Below, in pieces: positions 37,893 through 47,096 of a DNA stretch of 56,826 nt. The DNA lies in the NCBI GenBank assembly GCA_947074295.1, contig CAMTPC010000009.1, forward strand, positions 1-56,826, given 5' to 3'. The notes beneath the pieces are model-generated. The model made no database searches and was not told the origin of the DNA. It was given only the letters and a program-made list of their open reading frames with translations. The translations under genes were made by a program, and so were the position numbers. The DNA is from an uncultured Bacteroides sp. (lineage in GTDB: Bacteria > Bacteroidota > Bacteroidia > Bacteroidales > Bacteroidaceae). Each line of letters begins with the position of its first letter. The stretch's first letter is position 1.

Positions 37893-39868
37893 TTATACAG
37901 TCCATAAGTAGTACGCAATACTTGGAACTCTGTACGACGATTAATGGCATTACACACCTCTTGCTGGTCTTCTGGCAATGCCATTATAAACTCTTCAGTC
38001 AACACATCGCCTAGAGCAAGAAAAGGTGCTGTTCTTAAGACTGATTTATTGACCACCTTAGGACTTTGTTCGCCATAACCCTTAGCAGTGAGACGATCCG
38101 ATGCAATGCCATTGGCAATGAGATAACGCACCACCGACTCGGCTCTTCGCTGAGAAAGGCGTTCATTATAGGCATCATCCCCTTTGTAATCACAATGCGA
38201 AGCCAGCTCAATGGTCACATTCGGGTTATCATTCAGCAGTTTGATAAGTTCGTCAAGCGCTTGAGTCGATGCTGGTGTTAGATCGGCACGATCAAACTCA
38301 TAGAAAATATTTTCTATAAGTACAGGTCGAGATATAGAGGCCAGGGGAAATTCTACTTCATAGTTGCGATCGGCTTCTACAGAGTCGGTGAGCAACTCCT
38401 GTTTGTTATTAAGATATCCACGACACGAGGCAAGCATGACATATTTCTGAGCAGGATCCACTTTTTGGGTAAATGATCCATCTCTACGAACATTTACTTT
38501 CAGATAAGTACCATCATCGCCCACCAATGTAACCATAGCTTCGGGCAATGCATCACCCTCTTTATCGTACACCCAACCTGTCAATACATGATTGACATCG
38601 GGCAATTCAAAACTATAAATATGATCCCAACCTCGAGCATCGCCTCTATTAGAAGAGAAAAAACCACGATGCGCAGCTTTGGGCTCAAAAGTCATCCCGA
38701 AATCATCGCCTGCCGAATTGATGGGCACACCCATATTCGCAACCTCCCATTTTGTCCGGATAGAGTCGTAGCGGGCTTCGAAAATATCCAAACCGCCCAA
38801 ACCTGGGTGTCCATCTGAGGAAAAGTAAAGCGTACCATCAGGGCCAAAGGTTGGGAACATTTCATTTCCGGCTGTATTGATTTCAGGGCCCAGATTGTCT
38901 ACATATCCAAATCCATCTTTCACCATATTAATACGCCATATATCCAATCCCCCTTGCCCACCAGGCATATCCGACACGAAATACAAGAAATCACCCGCAA
39001 GAGATGGAGCAGGATGAGCTACAGAGGAAAGTGTATCGTTGATGATGGCACACTTCACTGGTTTTGCCCAATTTGCACCTGTGCGGCTGGACGAATATAT
39101 TTCGGCATACACTGGACTTTCTGGTGCTGTGCGGCAGCGGGTAAAGTACATAGTCTTGCCATCGGCTGAAAAAGTGGCCGCTCCTTCTTCAAACTCAGTA
39201 TTCACCTCGGATTCGATGACTTCGGGCTTTTGCCAAACCCCTTTTTCATCACGTTTAGACATAAAGATGTCTGCACTCTTCATTCCAGTGATGCCGTTTA
39301 GATCATTGCCTTTTGCTTCATTGCGTGTAGAAGTAAAATACAAGATATCGGCATCATCGCCTGCATACATAGGCGAATAGTCTGATCGACGAGAAAAAAA
39401 GATAGGCATGCGCTTCACGCTGTGTCTTGTAGGCGAATCTTTCAAAGCCTGTGCCAATTGGCATGAATAGAGTCCATTAATAGCCAAACTATCTTCTGGC
39501 TGATAAATTAGATAGGTTTCGTAAGCTTGCGCAGCTGTCCTATATTCTCCATTTTTACGCAAGCTTTCAGCCAAATAGAAATGAGCGATCGAATCGGGGT
39601 ATTTATAACGGATGGCATTGAGATAAGCTCCCTTAGCGCGGAGGTTATAATTGATAAGGCGATAGCAGTCAGCCATCTTATAGGCTGTCTCACCACGTAG
39701 TTTACGATCTTTGGCAGGTATTGCCGAATAGGCTTTACGAAAATGCTTGGCAGCATCAAAGTATTCACCACGCGCATAACTCTGCTCGGCTTTCTTTAAG
39801 CTCTGACTTGCACCACAAGACATCAGCAATAAAGACAGAAAGATATAATAAATTGTTTTCAGTTTCAT
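37889..39868 (-). CDS. PorE-like OmpA-family lipoprotein (TPR, beta-propeller, OmpA)
   Basis: A 659-residue lipoprotein (lipobox LMSC, Cys about residue 18). In order it has TPR helices (about 25-135), PD40-type propeller repeats (YFTSTRNEAKG, MYFTRCR, YFVSDMPGG, LYFSSDGHPG, GFFSSNRG; about 150-420), a carboxypeptidase-regulatory-like beta-domain (about 430-510) and an OmpA C-terminal peptidoglycan-binding domain (about 525-630). This is the domain order of PorE of the type IX secretion system. No other T9SS gene is in the window, so an envelope-anchoring role is all that can be said. Confidence 0.88.
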   Translation of the reverse strand: MKLKTIYYIFLSLLLMSCGASQSLKKAEQSYARGEYFDAAKHFRKAYSAIPAKDRKLRGETAYKMADCYRLINYNLRAKGAYLNAIRYKYPDSIAHFYLAESLRKNGEYRTAAQAYETYLIYQPEDSLAINGLYSCQLAQALKDSPTRHSVKRMPIFFSRRSDYSPMYAGDDADILYFTSTRNEAKGNDLNGITGMKSADIFMSKRDEKGVWQKPEVIESEVNTEFEEGAATFSADGKTMYFTRCRTAPESPVYAEIYSSSRTGANWAKPVKCAIINDTLSSVAHPAPSLAGDFLYFVSDMPGGQGGLDIWRINMVKDGFGYVDNLGPEINTAGNEMFPTFGPDGTLYFSSDGHPGLGGLDIFEARYDSIRTKWEVANMGVPINSAGDDFGMTFEPKAAHRGFFSSNRGDARGWDHIYSFELPDVNHVLTGWVYDKEGDALPEAMVTLVGDDGTYLKVNVRRDGSFTQKVDPAQKYVMLASCRGYLNNKQELLTDSVEADRNYEVEFPLASISRPVLIENIFYEFDRADLTPASTQALDELIKLLNDNPNVTIELASHCDYKGDDAYNERLSQRRAESVVRYLIANGIASDRLTAKGYGEQSPKVVNKSVLRTAPFLALGDVLTEEFIMALPEDQQEVCNAINRRTEFQVLRTTYGLYK

Positions 39869-39970
39869 ATAATAAGCTTTATACTAAACTGAAAAACATG
39901 CATTTTATTGTCATTCCACCTGAAATCAAAATGAACCTGAAATGGGTTCGATAACAGTGATAAAAATGGA

Positions 39971-40016
39971 AATCTTCGAGCGATTCATTTATTGAACATT
40001 GCCCGAAGATTTTTTA
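39971..40016. terminator. Stem-loop downstream of the winged-helix gene
   Basis: Eight pairs (39971-39978 with 40004-40011) plus inner pairs TTCA/TGAA, with six T residues on the plus strand and a broken T run on the minus strand. It probably ends the minus-strand winged-helix gene, although its best T run points the other way. Confidence 0.5.
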
Positions 40017-40029
40017 TTTCGCTTCTTCG

Positions 40030-40257
40030 CTACCCGAAGAAAACATTTACATATAAATATACTTGAATATTATCTGGATCAGAAGTATCAAAATCAATCT
40101 TGTTTTCTCGCGCCAACCATCCGATTGCCGCGAAAAGCTCAATATCATTTAAACCTGATGCTTCTTCTAGCTTTTTAATATCCCATTTAGTATTATTACT
40201 AAGCAAATGCCAAACTTTTCCTGCGTTTGCACCTATTTCATGTTTATCCATAACCAT
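40030..40257 (-). CDS. Small winged-helix protein (DUF2582-like)
   Basis: A 75-residue protein. GANAGKVWHLLSNN, the KLEEASGLND helix and ELFAAIGWLARENKI form a compact helix-turn-helix with a C-terminal beta-wing. It matches a family of small winged-helix proteins seen in Bacteroidetes; targets are unknown and DNA binding is unproven. A second ATG two codons in (40251) may be the true start. Confidence 0.78.
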   Translation of the reverse strand: MVMDKHEIGANAGKVWHLLSNNTKWDIKKLEEASGLNDIELFAAIGWLARENKIDFDTSDPDNIQVYLYVNVFFG

Positions 40258-40359
40258 ATAAGTTTAATTTATATATAACAAATAAGTTAATGAATTGTTG
40301 GGAAAATAGGTTATTTTCTTTCGAATTAATTGGTTTTCAGCTTATTTTAATCTAAAAAA

Positions 40360-41130
40360 TCAGAAAGCATAGGCAAAACCAAGGTTCATATAGATGGGAT
40401 ACATATTGAAGGTGATTACATCGAAACTACTCTTAAATATATCATTCAAGCCCCATGTAAGGTCTGCATATACATTAAGATGTTTGAAGGCTCTCCATTC
40501 GCCCGAAATTTGCGCGCCCCATGCAAAACGTCTCAGATCATCAGAAAAGTCATAACTAGCTTCGGTCACAAATACTTTCTCACCAGTTGGGTCCCCATTT
40601 CTTAAATACCCATCATAAGCGGTACCCGAAAAATCGCCTTCAGCCATATATGAAGCATAGAGGCCGCCCCTTATCAGCCATCTTGATGATATCTTGTAGG
40701 ATGCCAAAACCGGAAAAGTCAAATAGGAGTTTCTTACCTTAGTGCGTACATAGCCCGTCCATGCACCACTCATGTAGCCTTGATCGGCAGTCGTCATCAC
40801 CATATTGTAGTTTTTTACCTTGGCATCGGTCTTCATACCTTTGTTTTCCAAACGTATCCCCACTAGCAATCCCCAGTTATCATCAAACCATTTTGTGGCG
40901 TTACCTTCTACTGCAATCAGAAGGGTCGGATTATAGCTCTCAATAGCCCGTATTTCTGCGGGCAACGGAATAGGTGAAACACCACCAATACTAAAACCTG
41001 CTTTTACTTGATACTCGATACCACGAAAAGCTGATTTAATGAGATAGGGGGTTCGATCTCCTTGTGCTGAAACAGAATATTGTAAAGTAAATATGGCGAT
41101 TAGGCTGAGTAAGAATATTTTCTTTTTCAT
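40360..41130 (-). CDS. Outer-membrane beta-barrel protein (PorT-like fold)
   Basis: A 256-residue protein with signal peptide (cut near VSA-QGD) followed by alternating strands such as YQVKAGFSIGG, WGLLVGIRLENKGM, YLTFPVLASYK and the closing GFAYAF. This fits the small outer-membrane barrel domain common in Bacteroidetes. The start is set to the ATG at 41130, because the longer frame to 41193 would overlap the upstream gene by 26 bases and bury the signal peptide. It follows the PCMD lipoprotein by 37 bp, so the two may work together at the outer membrane. Confidence 0.82.
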   Translation of the reverse strand: MKKKIFLLSLIAIFTLQYSVSAQGDRTPYLIKSAFRGIEYQVKAGFSIGGVSPIPLPAEIRAIESYNPTLLIAVEGNATKWFDDNWGLLVGIRLENKGMKTDAKVKNYNMVMTTADQGYMSGAWTGYVRTKVRNSYLTFPVLASYKISSRWLIRGGLYASYMAEGDFSGTAYDGYLRNGDPTGEKVFVTEASYDFSDDLRRFAWGAQISGEWRAFKHLNVYADLTWGLNDIFKSSFDVITFNMYPIYMNLGFAYAF

Positions 41131-41167
41131 CGTAGAATACATGTTAAATGATTGATTTTTTTTCTGT

Positions 41168-42271
41168 TTAGAAATGGACAAGTTCGACTTCATCTACTAG
41201 AAGTTCACTACCTGGAGCACCCTGAAACACATCTCCATTAATACTAGAGGTCATTACAATAGAAACATTGTATTTTCCTTCTTTTAATTTTTCGGAGTCT
41301 ATGGTCTTACCTTCTTGCAAAATAAAAGGTAGTATAAAATAGGTCCAATCAGCACCATCAATTACTTTATCTTCTTCCTTGATGCGTGCAATGGAGATCA
41401 AGTTAGGGCTAGTCAAGAAATTGGTACCATCGAGGTATTTAACCTCATCATCCGTCTCATAAAGTATAGCATAGAGATCGAAGGAATCTTTTCTGTCTGA
41501 ATCAATACTACCATCTGCCAACATAAAATCGGCTCCACGCGTATATTTGTAGTAGCCTTTCAGTACGATAGGTACAAAGTCGAAAGGCACGCCAAAATGA
41601 GTGGCTGCAGTAGGGTTTGTTACACCTTGTGCTGTATTAAAGCTACCGATAAACAAGCTTCCGGCTGCGATTGGCATTTTCATCATTAGTCCCAATGGAC
41701 CAGTTTTCAAGGTAACCATACGTAGACAGTTACCATCTTTTCCAAATGCATAAGGGGTTGTTGGGTAGTCGTCTGGAGTTGCTTTGCTAGCTACAAAACT
41801 ATAACCTGCATTACCACTAGCCCAAATGAATTGCTTCTGATCGTTCTGCACTTCATAAAAGACATAATACTTTCCGTTGGCACTCAATTCAAAATGTTCA
41901 AAATCGTAGGCAGTTGTAATACCATCGGTGCTACAAGTTACGGTGTAAGTTTTGCTCCACTTTTTGTCTTCTGATGTAACTACATATGTTTGTGGAGTTT
42001 CAAAGTTGCGTGCTGTTCCACTAGGTGGGTCGATGGTAGCACCAGGTGTCAGAACGAAATCAAGAACAATATTGTCCAAATAGGCAGAAGGCTTCAACAT
42101 TAAGAAGATGGCATCGTTTTCGATACGAGGATCCATTTTAAGCACATCGCCAGGAACGATTACTTGCTCGATATCACACTCGGCATTCAATGCCTCTTTC
42201 TGAATACACGAAGAATATAAAAGAACGATTGCTAAAAAGCAAAGGGTTCTAAACAGTGATTTTATCATCAT
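41168..42271 (-). CDS. PCMD-domain lipoprotein
   Basis: A 367-residue lipoprotein (lipobox YSSC, Cys about residue 22). The N-terminal part (about 30-115) is a small beta-domain (VKMDPRIEND-like to TYVVTSEDKKWSKTYTV). The rest matches the PCMD (putative carbohydrate metabolism) jelly-roll domain, with FEHFEL, GNCLRMVTLKTGPLG, a LKGYYKY strand and the terminal SELLVDEVELVHF. Such proteins are thought to bind glycans at the surface. A -7 box TATTTTTG (42341-42334) lies upstream; an AATTGC/GCAATT inverted repeat sits in the leader. Confidence 0.83.
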   Translation of the reverse strand: MMIKSLFRTLCFLAIVLLYSSCIQKEALNAECDIEQVIVPGDVLKMDPRIENDAIFLMLKPSAYLDNIVLDFVLTPGATIDPPSGTARNFETPQTYVVTSEDKKWSKTYTVTCSTDGITTAYDFEHFELSANGKYYVFYEVQNDQKQFIWASGNAGYSFVASKATPDDYPTTPYAFGKDGNCLRMVTLKTGPLGLMMKMPIAAGSLFIGSFNTAQGVTNPTAATHFGVPFDFVPIVLKGYYKYTRGADFMLADGSIDSDRKDSFDLYAILYETDDEVKYLDGTNFLTSPNLISIARIKEEDKVIDGADWTYFILPFILQEGKTIDSEKLKEGKYNVSIVMTSSINGDVFQGAPGSELLVDEVELVHF

Positions 42272-42538
42272 AAGTGAATAGGTTGATTCGTATTTTTAAT
42301 TGCTTCGTCAGCAATTTTTTAAATTTGCGGCTGCAAAAATAAGTCTCTTTTTCTATTTAAATCTTTTCAGCCCTATATTAAAACATTTTATAACACATTA
42401 GGTTTAAAAGCAATTAGTTTATTTGATGCCGATAAGTGATCGAAAATATCCTTAAAAAACGCTCTCTCCTAATCGTATATTTACGACATAAATATCTATT
42501 TTTGCCCAACATAATCCTATAAAAAAATACTTGAGACA

Positions 42539-43819
42539 ATGACGGCATCTGAAAGACAAAGCATAATTGACCTGATCAAACGTGAAGTTATCCCCGCAAT
42601 AGGTTGTACCGAACCTATCGCAGTGTCACTATGTGTGGCTAAGGCAACGGAACTACTGGGCTCACTGCCCGAAAAGATAGAGGTTTACTTGAGCGCGAAT
42701 GTGCTGAAAAACGCAATGGGTGTGGGTATACCCGGGACAGGAATGATCGGTTTACCTATCGCTATAGCTCTGGGTGCCATAGCTGGCAAGTCTGACTATC
42801 AGCTTGAGGTTTTGCGCGATATAACGCCTGATAATGTGGAAAACGGAAAACAGCTTATTGATGAAAAACGAATTAGAATTTCATTAAAGGACAATATAGA
42901 AGAGAAGCTGTATATTGAGGTCATTTGCCATCATGGTCCTCAGCAATCTGTAGCCATCATAGCGGGTGGTCATACCAATTTCGTCTATCTCGAACAAAAT
43001 GGCATAAAACTCCTAAACATTACTCAGAAATGCGCCAAAGACTGCAAAGAAGAGGAATTAGAGCTAAGCATGCAAAAGGTATATGACTTCGCACTTAATG
43101 CGCCGATAAACGACATTGAGTTTATACTAGAGACAGCCAGACTGAACAAAGCTGCTGCCGAGGAATCATTTCATAATAACTACGGTCATTCACTTGGTAA
43201 AACCCTCCGCGGAAAATACGAGAAACAAATTATGGGTGATAGTATTTTTTCGCACATCCTATCCTATACCTCGGGCGCATGCGACGCGCGTATGGCGGGA
43301 GCCATGGTTCCAGTGATGAGCAATTCGGGTAGTGGCAACCAAGGTATTTCTGCTACTTTGCCAGTGGTAATCTTTGCTGAAGAAAATGAGAAAACTGAGG
43401 AAGAGCTGATCCGAGCTTTGACATTGAGTCATCTCACCGTGATTTATATCAAGCAAAGCTTGGGTCGTCTGTCAGCATTGTGTGGATGTGTAGTAGCTGC
43501 TACAGGTTCAAGCTGTGGTATCACCTATCTGATGGGCGGTAACTATAGTCAAATATCTTATGCGGTAAAGAATATGATCGCCAATCTCACAGGGATGATT
43601 TGTGATGGTGCCAAACCTAGCTGCGCGCTGAAGGTATCGACGGGAGTATCTACCGCTGTGCTTTCGGCCATCATGGCAATGGAAAACCGATTCGTGACAT
43701 CTGTAGAGGGAATTATAGATGAAGATGTGGATCAAAGCATACGCAACCTTACACGTATTGGTTCTCAAGGCATGAATGAAACAGACCGCTTAGTACTTGA
43801 AATCATGACGCATAAATAA
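42539..43819 (+). CDS. L-serine/L-cysteine lyase of the CyuA (UPF0597) family
   Basis: A 426-residue protein of the family that includes CyuA/L-cysteine desulfidase and the iron-sulfur L-serine dehydratase alpha type. The N-terminal PAIGCTEP motif has Cys23; other conserved cysteines lie in KCAKDC, SGACDARM, LCGCV, SSCGITYLMGG and MICDGAKPSCALK, and would hold a [4Fe-4S] cluster. Expected reaction: beta-elimination of cysteine or serine to pyruvate and ammonia. A TATTTTTG box is at 42497-42504. Which substrate it prefers cannot be told from sequence. Confidence 0.85.
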   Translation: MTASERQSIIDLIKREVIPAIGCTEPIAVSLCVAKATELLGSLPEKIEVYLSANVLKNAMGVGIPGTGMIGLPIAIALGAIAGKSDYQLEVLRDITPDNVENGKQLIDEKRIRISLKDNIEEKLYIEVICHHGPQQSVAIIAGGHTNFVYLEQNGIKLLNITQKCAKDCKEEELELSMQKVYDFALNAPINDIEFILETARLNKAAAEESFHNNYGHSLGKTLRGKYEKQIMGDSIFSHILSYTSGACDARMAGAMVPVMSNSGSGNQGISATLPVVIFAEENEKTEEELIRALTLSHLTVIYIKQSLGRLSALCGCVVAATGSSCGITYLMGGNYSQISYAVKNMIANLTGMICDGAKPSCALKVSTGVSTAVLSAIMAMENRFVTSVEGIIDEDVDQSIRNLTRIGSQGMNETDRLVLEIMTHK

Positions 43820-43875
43820 GGGTATAAAGTTCTATCACCCCTACTTCTAAATGAGCTAAGGCTAATCAACATACT

Positions 43876-43911
43876 GATTGCGGCTGGTCATCATCCTGTC
43901 CGGCCGTAATC
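43876..43911 (+). terminator. Stem-loop after the lyase gene
   Basis: A 12-bp stem (43876-43887 with 43900-43911, two G-U pairs) with a 12-base loop. The T-rich stretch begins only about 14 bases later, so termination is uncertain. Confidence 0.4.
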
Positions 43912-43957
43912 ACCAAAGCGATAGTCTTTCTTTCTTATATTACTGATTATTAGGTAT

Positions 43958-44005
43958 AAAAAAATCGGGAAATCATCCTTGTTTGACAAAGGATAATTCC
44001 CCGAT
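43958..44005 (-). terminator. Strong terminator of slyD
   Basis: A 17-bp stem (43964-43980 with 43989-44005, two wobble pairs) is followed on the minus strand by seven T residues. It ends the slyD transcript 75 bases past the stop codon. Confidence 0.88.
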
Positions 44006-44079
44006 GGATATAGATATAAACTTTCAGCGATTTATATAGGAGATGAAAATTAAAATCGCATCAGTATTAGTATCCAATA

Positions 44080-44661
44080 TTAATGGCAGCATCCACCGCT
44101 ATTGCTATCGCAACAGCCATCACCGCAATCACCGTCGCCACAGCCACCGCTGCCACAACCACAACCACCGCTCATCTGCGCGATAAGCTCTTGCACTTCT
44201 TCGGGCGTAGCGGGACGATTTTCAACCACTTCACCTTCAAATTCCAAATCATCACCAGCCAATGGGTGATTCAAATCTACGATAACGCTATCATCGGTTA
44301 CCTCAACGATTTCTGCATTGAAGCGTTGGCCATCTTGGCTCATCAAAGGCACAATCTTACCTGGAGCGACATTTTCGTCATCAAATTTACCCTCGATTTC
44401 GAACATATTCTTAGGAAGTGTATGCACATGAGCTTCGTTGTATTCTCCATAAGCTTTGTCTGCAGGGATAGTAAAGTTAAATTTATCACCTTTATTCAGT
44501 CCTACGATTTGGCTTTCAAACTCTTCTAGAGTAGTTCCTAAGCCTGATATGAAATTGAAGGGATGGTTAGGTTGAGTTTCTTCAATCAACTCCTTCACGC
44601 CATCCTCGGTAGTATAGAGCTTATATTGTACATTGATGTACCTGTTTTCTGCTGTTTCCAT
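44080..44661 (-). CDS. slyD: SlyD-type FKBP peptidyl-prolyl isomerase with Cys/Gly-rich tail
   Basis: A 193-residue cytosolic folding factor. FKBP strands at the start (NVQYKLYT) and PFNFISGLGTTLEEFESQIVGL flank an inserted-in-flap chaperone domain (about 70-125, with AYGEYNEAHVHTLP). The last 30 residues hold ten Cys plus Gly, Asp and a final His, a metal-binding tail like that of E. coli SlyD, which passes Ni2+ to hydrogenases. A TATCTTTG -7 box lies upstream. The next 408 bp to ilvL hold only AT-rich sequence and the ilv promoter. Confidence 0.9.
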   Translation of the reverse strand: METAENRYINVQYKLYTTEDGVKELIEETQPNHPFNFISGLGTTLEEFESQIVGLNKGDKFNFTIPADKAYGEYNEAHVHTLPKNMFEIEGKFDDENVAPGKIVPLMSQDGQRFNAEIVEVTDDSVIVDLNHPLAGDDLEFEGEVVENRPATPEEVQELIAQMSGGCGCGSGGCGDGDCGDGCCDSNSGGCCH

Positions 44662-45008
44662 TTGCTAATTCAGTATATAGTTAGTAATTAATAAAACAAA
44701 GATAAGAATTAATCTGCAGGTACATTTCTATATACAGTCAATTATATTTAATTTTTCAGATTCTATTGTTTAATTCTCTTTATTGTGACAATTTAATAAA
44801 GAACAATGACTCTGAATATCCTGTGAAGTTTATAAAAATGACATAGATAGTATCTGGAGCGGAATAGTACTCATAATCAGAAGTATAATATTTTTTAAGT
44901 CACATGTTTTAATTAGTGAAATATGAGTGTTTTTGTGATAAATACAAGTATTTAGACCATCATTTTCTTACGATTATTCATGAATAAGATATTTTTTTAG
45001 TCAAATTG

Positions 45009-45039
45009 TTTGTGTATAACAAAAAAGCATTTACCTTTG
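45009..45039 (+). promoter_or_regulatory. Promoter of the ilv operon
   Basis: TTTG at 45009-45012, a 19-bp spacer and TACCTTTG at 45032-45039: an exact Bacteroides -33/-7 promoter. Start expected near 45045, about 25 bases before ilvL. Confidence 0.8.
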
Positions 45040-45069
45040 CAGCATCAAAAACAAAAAAAGTGTAAAGAA

Positions 45070-45144
45070 ATGAATTACCTAAGTTCAATCAACCTTGCAG
45101 TCCTACATATTATTATTCTAGTGGTGGTCACATCTATAGGGTGA
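45070..45144 (+). CDS. ilvL: ilv leader peptide (IlvL)
   Basis: A 24-residue ORF that starts MNYLSSINLAV and has VLHIIILVVV at residues 11-20. Thirteen of 24 residues are Ile, Leu or Val, with runs of three Ile codons and three Val codons. It starts about 25 bases after the predicted transcription start and its TGA lies inside the antiterminator arm. By the classical model, lack of charged Ile-, Leu- or Val-tRNA stalls the ribosome in this run and prevents termination before ilvD. It is too short for standard gene prediction. Confidence 0.85.
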   Translation: MNYLSSINLAVLHIIILVVVTSIG

Positions 45145-45226
45145 GAAAGGTTGTTGTATGTATTCATTTGATAAATAAAAGAATAAGTTTTTAAAGCCTT
45201 TCTCACAACAATGAGAAGGGCTTTTT
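45141..45226 (+). promoter_or_regulatory. ilv attenuator: antiterminator and intrinsic terminator
   Basis: The terminator is a 13-bp stem (45193-45205 with 45212-45224, one G-U) with six-base loop and five T residues, ending 20 bases before ilvD. GTGAGAAAGG (45141-45150), which contains the leader stop codon, is exactly complementary to CCTTTCTCAC (45197-45206), the left terminator arm; the two foldings exclude each other. A third segment inside the leader, CAACCTT (45090-45096), can pair with AAGGTTG (45147-45153), giving the full four-segment switch of a leader-peptide attenuator. Confidence 0.87.
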
Positions 45227-45246
45227 GATTAATAACGAAAATCCAT

Positions 45247-47049
45247 ATGAAGAGGCAGTTACGTAGTTCAGCATCCACACAGGGTCGCCGCATGGCTGGT
45301 GCCAGAGCGCTGTGGAGTGCCAACGGAATGAAAAAAGAACAATTCGGCAAACCTATTATCGCAATCGTTAACTCGTTTACGCAGTTTGTACCGGGTCATG
45401 TCCATTTACACGAAATTGGTCAGTTTGTCAAAGCTGAGATAGAAAAGCAGGGTTGCTTTGCAGCCGAATTCAATACAATAGCCATTGATGATGGCATTGC
45501 TATGGGACATGATGGTATGCTCTACTCACTGCCTTCGCGCGATATCATTGCTGACAGTGTGGAATATATGGTAAATGCCCATAAAGCGGATGCGATGGTT
45601 TGCATCAGCAACTGTGACAAGATTACGCCTGGTATGCTTATGGCCGCAATGCGACTAAATATCCCTACTGTTTTTGTATCGGGTGGCCCTATGGAAGCTG
45701 GCGAATGGAAAGGCAAACATCTGGATTTGATTGATGCTATGATTCAGGCCGCCGACCAAAGCGTAAGCGATGAACAAGTACATGAGATAGAGCGCAATGC
45801 CTGTCCTACGTGTGGCAGCTGCTCGGGTATGTTCACTGCCAACTCCATGAATTGCTTGAACGAAGCTATCGGTTTAGCTTTGCCAGGCAATGGCACTATA
45901 ATAGCTACACATGCCAACCGCAAAAAATTGTTCGAAGATGCTGCTCACTTGATTGTAAACAATACCTTTAAATATTATGATGAAGGCGACGATAGCGTGC
46001 TTCCACGAAGCATCGCTACACGCCAAGCCTTTCTAAATGCCATGACGCTGGATATAGCAATGGGAGGTTCCACCAATACGGTTCTTCACCTACTTGCTAT
46101 CGCTCAGGAAGCAGGCGTGGAGTTTACGATGGATGATATCGATGCTCTATCTCGCTATACACCTTGTCTTTGCAAGGTAGCACCCAATTCCCAGAAGTAT
46201 CACATCCAAGACGTTAATCGTGCAGGTGGCATTATGGCCATATTGTGCGAACTAGCTGCCAAAGGTTTAATCGATACAGCTGTAAATCGTGTTGATGGTG
46301 TGATACTGGCCGAAGCTATCGCTAAAAATGCAATAACTAGCTCGGAAGTCACACCCGAAGCTCTTAGTAAATATTCGAGTGCTCCAGGCAGGAAGTTCAA
46401 CTTGACACTAGGTTCGCAAGATGCAGCCTACGAAACGCTAGATAAAGACCGAGTCGGTGGATGCATACGCGATGTAGATCATGCCTATAGCAAAGATGGT
46501 GGTCTAGCTGTACTGAAAGGGAATATCGCTCTGGATGGTTGTGTAGTGAAAACTGCAGGTGTTGACGAAAGTATCTGGAAGTTTACAGGCCCAGCCAAAG
46601 TATTCGACTCGCAGGAAGCTGCTTGCGAAGGCATACTGGCAGGAAAAGTAGAGAGTGGAGATGTAGTAGTGATTACGCACGAAGGCCCTAAAGGTGGTCC
46701 AGGCATGCAAGAGATGCTCTACCCTACTTCGTATATCAAATCGCGCCACTTAGGAAAAGAGTGCGCTCTGATCACCGATGGTCGCTTCAGCGGCGGTACT
46801 TCTGGCCTCAGCATTGGTCACATCTCGCCCGAGGCTGCTGCTGGTGGTAATATAGGCAAAGTAGTGGATGGTGACATCATCGAAATAGATATACCTGCAC
46901 GTACGATCAATGTAAAGCTGAGCGACGAAGAATTGGATCTACGCCCGATGCGCCCAGTCGAAAGAGATCGTTATGTACCAAAAAGCTTGAAGGCTTATGC
47001 CAATATGGTGAGTTCGGCTGACAAAGGTGCTGTACGCATTATCGACTAA
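45247..47049 (+). CDS. ilvD: Dihydroxy-acid dehydratase
   Basis: A 600-residue iron-sulfur enzyme that dehydrates the dihydroxy-acids to the 2-keto acids of valine, leucine and isoleucine. Cluster cysteines are in [10 protein letters not shown] and [19 protein letters not shown]; the C-terminal [21 protein letters not shown] signature is present. First structural gene behind the ilv attenuator. The ilv genes stand in the order D-B-N-thioesterase-C. Confidence 0.96.
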   Translation: MKRQLRSSASTQGRRMAGARALWSANGMKKEQFGKPIIAIVNSFTQFVPGHVHLHEIGQFVKAEIEKQGCFAAEFNTIAIDDGIAMGHDGMLYSLPSRDIIADSVEYMVNAHKADAMVCISNCDKITPGMLMAAMRLNIPTVFVSGGPMEAGEWKGKHLDLIDAMIQAADQSVSDEQVHEIERNACPTCGSCSGMFTANSMNCLNEAIGLALPGNGTIIATHANRKKLFEDAAHLIVNNTFKYYDEGDDSVLPRSIATRQAFLNAMTLDIAMGGSTNTVLHLLAIAQEAGVEFTMDDIDALSRYTPCLCKVAPNSQKYHIQDVNRAGGIMAILCELAAKGLIDTAVNRVDGVILAEAIAKNAITSSEVTPEALSKYSSAPGRKFNLTLGSQDAAYETLDKDRVGGCIRDVDHAYSKDGGLAVLKGNIALDGCVVKTAGVDESIWKFTGPAKVFDSQEAACEGILAGKVESGDVVVITHEGPKGGPGMQEMLYPTSYIKSRHLGKECALITDGRFSGGTSGLSIGHISPEAAAGGNIGKVVDGDIIEIDIPARTINVKLSDEELDLRPMRPVERDRYVPKSLKAYANMVSSADKGAVRIID

Positions 47050-47096
47050 AAAACAACTAATTTAAATCTAAGTACAACCATATATACTATAAAGAA

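Noticed and set aside
44083..44529. Plus-strand ORF of 148 codons, rich in Ala and Thr, opposite slyD
   Set aside because: It is the antisense shadow of the Cys/Gly-rich tail of SlyD; no signal for its own expression.
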